Notes under the pieces: generated by a model | Database searches by the model: none | Told to the model about the DNA's origin: nothing | Seen by the model: the letters and a program-made list of their open reading frames with translations, nothing else | NCBI RefSeq assembly: GCF_003336225.1 | Contig: NZ_QPID01000004.1 | Location: forward strand, 248,001-312,000 | Length of the DNA stretch: 64,000 bases | Origin: Corallincola holothuriorum | GTDB taxonomy: Bacteria; Pseudomonadota; Gammaproteobacteria; Enterobacterales; Neiellaceae | Direction: 5' to 3' | Position numbers and translations under genes: made by a program | In this document: positions 60,237 through 64,000 of the stretch, piece by piece | Layout: each line of letters opens with the position of its first letter | How positions within the stretch are numbered: position 1 is the first letter of the stretch

Positions 60237-60464
60237 TCAGCCATTGACTCCACTACCACTTTCCATAATGAACTGAATAACTCCCTTTGCAATGAACCCT
60301 GCACAACCAAAAAACAGTACCAACCAAACTACTGCGCGCCCAAATTTAGGCACATCGCCTTTTTTCAACACATCTTGAATGGCAAGTCCGATAAGTAAGA
60401 AGATGGCTGCAAAGAACAGGTTAAGGCCAATCGCCTCTATCTGTTCAAAATGCTCTGCGAGCAT
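60237..60464 (-). CDS. DUF2788 small membrane protein
   Basis: 75-residue protein with two membrane helices (about 12-30 and 43-66). It resembles the DUF2788 family found beside ybfF and fldA in marine gammaproteobacteria. TGA of this gene and ATG of ybfE are two bases apart, so they are cotranscribed. Function unknown. Confidence 0.75.
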   Translation of the reverse strand: MLAEHFEQIEAIGLNLFFAAIFLLIGLAIQDVLKKGDVPKFGRAVVWLVLFFGCAGFIAKGVIQFIMESGSGVNG

Positions 60465-60518
60465 ATCAGGCTCCTGATGGCAAAGAGGCGCGCACTATAT
60501 CACAGGGATAAAGTTGGG

Positions 60519-61292
60519 TTAATCCTCATCTGGTAGCAAAAACTGTTCAACTAAGCGATTAAACAAGCCTGGTTTTTCGGCATGCAGCCAATGCCCTGTT
60601 CCCTGGATGATTTTCGCTGTTGCATTAGGGAATCTCGCCATAATGGCTGGACGATGTTCCGGCAAGATATAATCGGACTGCTCACCTTTAATAAACAGGG
60701 TAGGTCCAATAAATGCGGGCTGCGCTGAGGTCGGCTCTCGGATAGCGTCGTAACTGGCTAAGGTACCGCGGTAATTGAATTGCCATATCAAGCCGACATC
60801 TGAGCGCGTGACATTTCGCAACAGAAACTGGCGTACGCCGACATCGGGTAAAAATTCCTGCAAAATCTGATCGGCTTGCTGTCGGTTTGCCACGGGTAAC
60901 TGCTGGTTGAGAGCGGCCAGCCCTTTTAACACCTGAACATGATGGCTGGGATATTTAACTGGGGCGATATCTGCGACGACTATTCGTTTAAAGCGGTGGG
61001 GGGCTAGCATGGCTAACTCCATGGCGACTTTGCCGCCCATAGAGTGACCAACACAATGCGCTCGCTCAATGTTTAGCGCGTCCATAGTCTCTATTATGTC
61101 GCCCGCCATATCGATGTAGTTGGTGGCATCCTTATGACCAGAGCGACCATGGTTGATCAGATCAACACTGACGACATCAAAATGAGTTTGTAGATGTCGG
61201 CTCAGGGCGCCTAAGTTTTCCAGGCTGCCGAATAGGCCGTGAATAAGGATAACGGTAGGTCCTTGACCTTGGCGCTGAAAATGTAATTGCAT
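60519..61292 (-). CDS. ybfF: Alpha/beta-hydrolase esterase YbfF
   Basis: 257-residue cytoplasmic esterase. The oxyanion motif is VILIHGLFGSLENLG, the nucleophile elbow GHSMGG is near residue 88, and the catalytic His is in GTGHWLHAEKP. YbfF relatives hydrolyse short acyl esters and acyl-CoA. First gene of the ybfF-DUF2788-ybfE-fldA run and divergent from seqA, the E. coli arrangement with DUF2788 added. Confidence 0.92.
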   Translation of the reverse strand: MQLHFQRQGQGPTVILIHGLFGSLENLGALSRHLQTHFDVVSVDLINHGRSGHKDATNYIDMAGDIIETMDALNIERAHCVGHSMGGKVAMELAMLAPHRFKRIVVADIAPVKYPSHHVQVLKGLAALNQQLPVANRQQADQILQEFLPDVGVRQFLLRNVTRSDVGLIWQFNYRGTLASYDAIREPTSAQPAFIGPTLFIKGEQSDYILPEHRPAIMARFPNATAKIIQGTGHWLHAEKPGLFNRLVEQFLLPDED

Positions 61293-61454
61293 GCTCTGTT
61301 CTCGTTTCTTTTAGCGTGGCGAAGTTTGCCTTTGGAATCGGGGCTGGGCAAGTAATCATTGCATTGGCTGAATTAGCGAAGTGGGAATTTCAGTGCGGGT
61401 ATGTATAATGTTGCCCATTTTGTGCCAGCGCAAACGGAAGCGGTGACAAGAAGA

Positions 61455-61988
61455 ATGAAAACCATCGAAGTAGATGAAGACCTATACCAGTTTATAGCGA
61501 GTAAGACGGAGCGCATCGGTGAGAGTGCTTCGGATATCCTCCGCCGCTTAGTGGCAATGGACGAAGAAGCGGCCAAGCCGGTTGAAGAAACGTCCGTTGG
61601 TGCGCCAAAAGAGGTGGTGCCTACCACTTCAGATTTTTCCATTGATAGTCGCCAACTAGCCAGTCAAAAAGGGGCGGTTGGGCGGTTCGTTTACCTTTTA
61701 TCTTTGCTTCATAAGTATGCGCCTAAGCAATTCTCGTCGGTACTAGAAATCAAGGGGCGTAACCGCATCTATTTTGCCACCAGCCAATCTGAGTTGATGG
61801 CGGCGGGGAGCAGCACTGCGCCTCGTCAAATCCCAGATTCCCCCTATTGGGTTATTACGAATACAAATACCGGAAAGAAACGCGCCATGCTTAAGCGTGT
61901 TGCGGGCATGTTGGCGTTGAATGAAACACAGACCGAGCTGTTATTAAAAAGCTTGCCTGTGGTCGCCGGCAAGAAATCCAAGAGATAG
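61455..61988 (+). CDS. seqA: Negative modulator of replication initiation SeqA
   Basis: Binds hemimethylated GATC sites and sequesters the origin after initiation. 177 residues from the ATG at 61455, giving the canonical MKTIEVDEDLYQFIASKTER; a longer frame from 61401 is unlikely. The N-terminal oligomerisation domain (about 1-35) with SASDILRRL is followed by a linker. The C-terminal DNA-binding domain (about 65-177) contains GRNRIYFATS and YWVITNTNTGKKRAML. Together with Dam it implies adenine methylation in this organism. pgm follows 30 bases later. Confidence 0.95.
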   Translation: MKTIEVDEDLYQFIASKTERIGESASDILRRLVAMDEEAAKPVEETSVGAPKEVVPTTSDFSIDSRQLASQKGAVGRFVYLLSLLHKYAPKQFSSVLEIKGRNRIYFATSQSELMAAGSSTAPRQIPDSPYWVITNTNTGKKRAMLKRVAGMLALNETQTELLLKSLPVVAGKKSKR

Positions 61989-62018
61989 TTTCATAATAGA
62001 GTAGGGTAGGTAATACCT

Positions 62019-63671
62019 ATGGCATTACATCCACAAGCCGGCAAACCCGCTGGTGCAGAGCAGTTGTGTAATATTCCACGGCTAATGGCTGCGTACTATC
62101 AGTATCAGCCTGACGTCAGTGAAGCATCACAATTGGTGAGCTTTGGTACCTCTGGGCATCGAGGCTCTTCATTAAAGCGTTCGTTTAACGAAGCGCACAT
62201 TCTCGCTATCACTCAAGCTTTAGTGGAATATCGTGCAGAACAAGGCACGACTGGACCTATGTTCGTAGGTTTTGATACCCACGCATTGTCTGAAGCTGCG
62301 TTTGGTTCAGCACTGCAAGTGCTTATAGCAAATGGTATTGAGGTGCGTTACCAAGAAGGGTTGGGATACACTCCTACGCCAGTGATCTCCCATGCGATTT
62401 TAAGCTACAACCAAGATCGTAGTGAAGGTCTCGCTGATGGTGTCGTGATCACGCCTTCTCACAATCCACCTGAAGATGGCGGTTTTAAATATAACCCCAC
62501 CAACGGTGGACCAGCAGATGGCACGGCAACGGCCATCGTTCAGGCGAGAGCTAACCAGCTGTTGGCTGCCCACTTGGATGGCGTTAACATCGTCACCACG
62601 GAAGAGGCGATGGCCTCTCCGCTTGCTGTCGCTTATGACTACGTCACGCCTTATGTTGATGATTTAGGAAAAGTTATCGACATGGAAGCGATCAAAAAGG
62701 CGGGTGTTAAGTTAGGTGTAGATCCTCTCGGTGGCTCTGGTATCGCTTTCTGGCCTGCGATTAAAGCCAAGTATGGTATCGATATCGAAGTCGTTAACGA
62801 CCGTGTTGACCCAGCGTTTGCCTTTATGACCGTTGATAAGGATGGCAAGATCCGCATGGATTGCTCCAGCCCCTATGCAATGGCAAGCCTAATCGAGCTA
62901 AAAGATAAGTTTGATGTGGCAGTCAGTAATGATCCTGATAATGATCGTCATGGCATTGTGACAAAAAGCGTTGGCTTGATGAATCCAAATCATTATCTCG
63001 CCGTTGCCATCGAATACCTGTTTACCCATCGTAAAGATTGGGGCGCAGATATGGCGATTGGTAAGACGCTTGTCTCTAGCTCGATGATCGACCGCGTGGC
63101 GGAGAGTTTAGGTCGTAAGCTATGTGAAGTCCCTGTTGGCTTTAAATGGTTTGTTGACGGCTTGTTTGATGGCAGCTTTGGCTTTGGTGGTGAAGAGAGC
63201 GCTGGTGCCTCATTCCAGCGTTTTGATGGCACTGTATGGAGTACCGATAAGGACGGCATCATTCTGGCGCTACTCGCAGCAGAAATCACCGCTGTCACGG
63301 GGAAAGATCCAGGGCAGTTGTACCAGCAGCTTGAAGCTAAGTTTGGCAGTCCCGTCTATGAACGCCTAGACGCGCCAGCCAACCACGAACAGAAAAAAGT
63401 GCTCTCTAACCTCACTCCTGAGATGGTCGAAGCTGCAACACTGGCAGGTGAGCCAATTGTTGCTAAGCTGACACATGCTCAAGGAAATGGTGCAGCTATT
63501 GGTGGCCTAAAAGTGGTTACGGAAAATGGCTGGTTTGCAGCACGTCCGTCAGGAACGGAAGAAATCTACAAAATTTATACAGAAAGCTTCATTGGTCGAG
63601 ATCATTTGAAGCAGATCCAAGAGGAAGCTCAGCAGATTGTTGCGGCTGCTTTTGCAAAATCAGGCTGTTAA
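62019..63671 (+). CDS. pgm: Phosphoglucomutase (alpha-D-glucose)
   Basis: Interconverts glucose-1-phosphate and glucose-6-phosphate, linking glycogen breakdown to glycolysis. 550 residues, similar to E. coli Pgm (546). The catalytic phosphoserine is in [13 protein letters not shown] near residue 148, the metal loop is DPDNDRHG, the sugar loop [10 protein letters not shown], and the phosphate loop [12 protein letters not shown]. It forms the seqA-pgm pair known from enterobacteria. No clear terminator follows. Confidence 0.96.
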   Translation: MALHPQAGKPAGAEQLCNIPRLMAAYYQYQPDVSEASQLVSFGTSGHRGSSLKRSFNEAHILAITQALVEYRAEQGTTGPMFVGFDTHALSEAAFGSALQVLIANGIEVRYQEGLGYTPTPVISHAILSYNQDRSEGLADGVVITPSHNPPEDGGFKYNPTNGGPADGTATAIVQARANQLLAAHLDGVNIVTTEEAMASPLAVAYDYVTPYVDDLGKVIDMEAIKKAGVKLGVDPLGGSGIAFWPAIKAKYGIDIEVVNDRVDPAFAFMTVDKDGKIRMDCSSPYAMASLIELKDKFDVAVSNDPDNDRHGIVTKSVGLMNPNHYLAVAIEYLFTHRKDWGADMAIGKTLVSSSMIDRVAESLGRKLCEVPVGFKWFVDGLFDGSFGFGGEESAGASFQRFDGTVWSTDKDGIILALLAAEITAVTGKDPGQLYQQLEAKFGSPVYERLDAPANHEQKKVLSNLTPEMVEAATLAGEPIVAKLTHAQGNGAAIGGLKVVTENGWFAARPSGTEEIYKIYTESFIGRDHLKQIQEEAQQIVAAAFAKSGC

Positions 63672-63885
63672 TGCTGCTTTTTTGTACTGTTTTCACGGTT
63701 TTATTGAAAAATGATGAAAACTCATTACAGTAAAGCCGCGAAAAATCAGACTTGGATCAAAAAAATATAGTGTGTCACCCGTTACGATTTGGCACCTTTG
63801 AAATTTTACAACAGAATGTTTGCTCGATTTTTAATCGGTAAGCAACAGTATGTCCCGTAACAACTTAACGAAGGACAGTAATACC
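63672..63885. other. pgm to glgP-like intergenic region
   Basis: 214 A+T-rich bases. A T-run directly follows pgm but has no good stem. I see no convincing promoter or operator, although the next gene has AAGGA ten bases before its ATG at 63886. Confidence 0.45.
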
Positions 63886-64000
63886 ATGGCAACCAAGAAA
63901 ACTACTGCTAGTGCAAAAAAGAAGGCGGCTCCTGCAGCGTCATTCTCTTTGAACACAACAGATTTTAAGGAAAGCATCCTGAAGCATCTGCACTCAACTT
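63886..64000 (+). CDS. Start of a probable glycogen phosphorylase (partial)
   Basis: 38 codons and one base are visible before the right edge. The opening is Lys/Ala-rich (MATKKTTASAKKKAAP) followed by FSLNTTDFKESILKHLHST, which resembles the N-terminal helix of glycogen/alpha-glucan phosphorylases. The position after pgm and the window's glucan genes support glgP. With so little sequence the family is a guess. Confidence 0.45.
   Translation, partial: MATKKTTASAKKKAAPAASFSLNTTDFKESILKHLHST

Overview
The window reads as chromosomal DNA of a marine gammaproteobacterium in or near the Alteromonadales (Shewanella/Corallincola-like). This is inferred from gene content and order, not from a search. 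The clues are a topA-cysB neighbourhood, a ybfF-ybfE-fldA/seqA/pgm neighbourhood, a HexR-type central-carbon regulon, a PsrA-like regulator next to fadE, and a kdnA-kdnB-kdsB set of the kind that makes 8-amino-Kdo for lipopolysaccharide in Shewanella. I see no tRNA or rRNA gene, insertion sequence, prophage or CRISPR array. Nearly all of it is core-type metabolism, with a few unusual operons.

Layout. 1-936: start-side part of a dicarboxylate/amino-acid:cation symporter that runs off the left edge. 1127-3244: Ig-like (Big-1) surface lipoprotein with acidic calcium-type loops. 3693-5030: lone astB. 5233-12256: topA and cysB, separated by a coiled-coil membrane protein and a VieB-like response regulator/histidine kinase pair. 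12270-15932: pabB-nudL and, divergently, a class I fumarase. 16111-21411: RND efflux operon with two different adaptors and one pump. 21525-23340: SixA-like phosphatase and cinA. 23415-25407: M2 (ACE-like) peptidase lipoprotein with a candidate attenuating leader. 25606-28606: PsrA-like regulator and fadE. 28683-35217: pyk, hexR, zwf, glk and gapA, with HexR-type boxes at pyk and gapA. 35527-44935: malQ, a predicted kinase, glgB, glgX and gnd. 45044-46922: a conserved protein, msrB and a DUF2989-type lipoprotein. 47262-50354: the Kdo8N set. 50426-52093: glnS. 52250-58141: four-gene operon of a transmembrane Ser/Thr kinase, an exported hydrolase, an enolase-superfamily enzyme and a GH3-type amide synthetase. 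58237-64000: fur, a hotdog protein, fldA-ybfE-DUF2788-ybfF, seqA, pgm and the first codons of a probable glycogen phosphorylase.

How it fits together. Much of the window handles glucose and its polymers. malQ, glgB, glgX and probably glgP remodel and break down alpha-glucans, pgm and glk feed glucose-6-phosphate, and zwf and gnd give the oxidative pentose phosphate steps. gapA and pyk belong to lower glycolysis, and HexR probably coordinates part of this. Genes normally expected nearby (glgC, glgA, pgl, edd, eda) are absent from the window.

Less ordinary parts that deserve attention: (1) the kinase-hydrolase-epimerase-GH3 operon, which I cannot match to a described pathway; (2) a kinase-fold protein with all catalytic residues inside the glycogen operon; (3) a leader ORF overlapping a terminator ahead of the M2 peptidase; (4) HexR- and PsrA-type operator sequences. 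All functions are assigned by reading motifs and gene order; no database was consulted.
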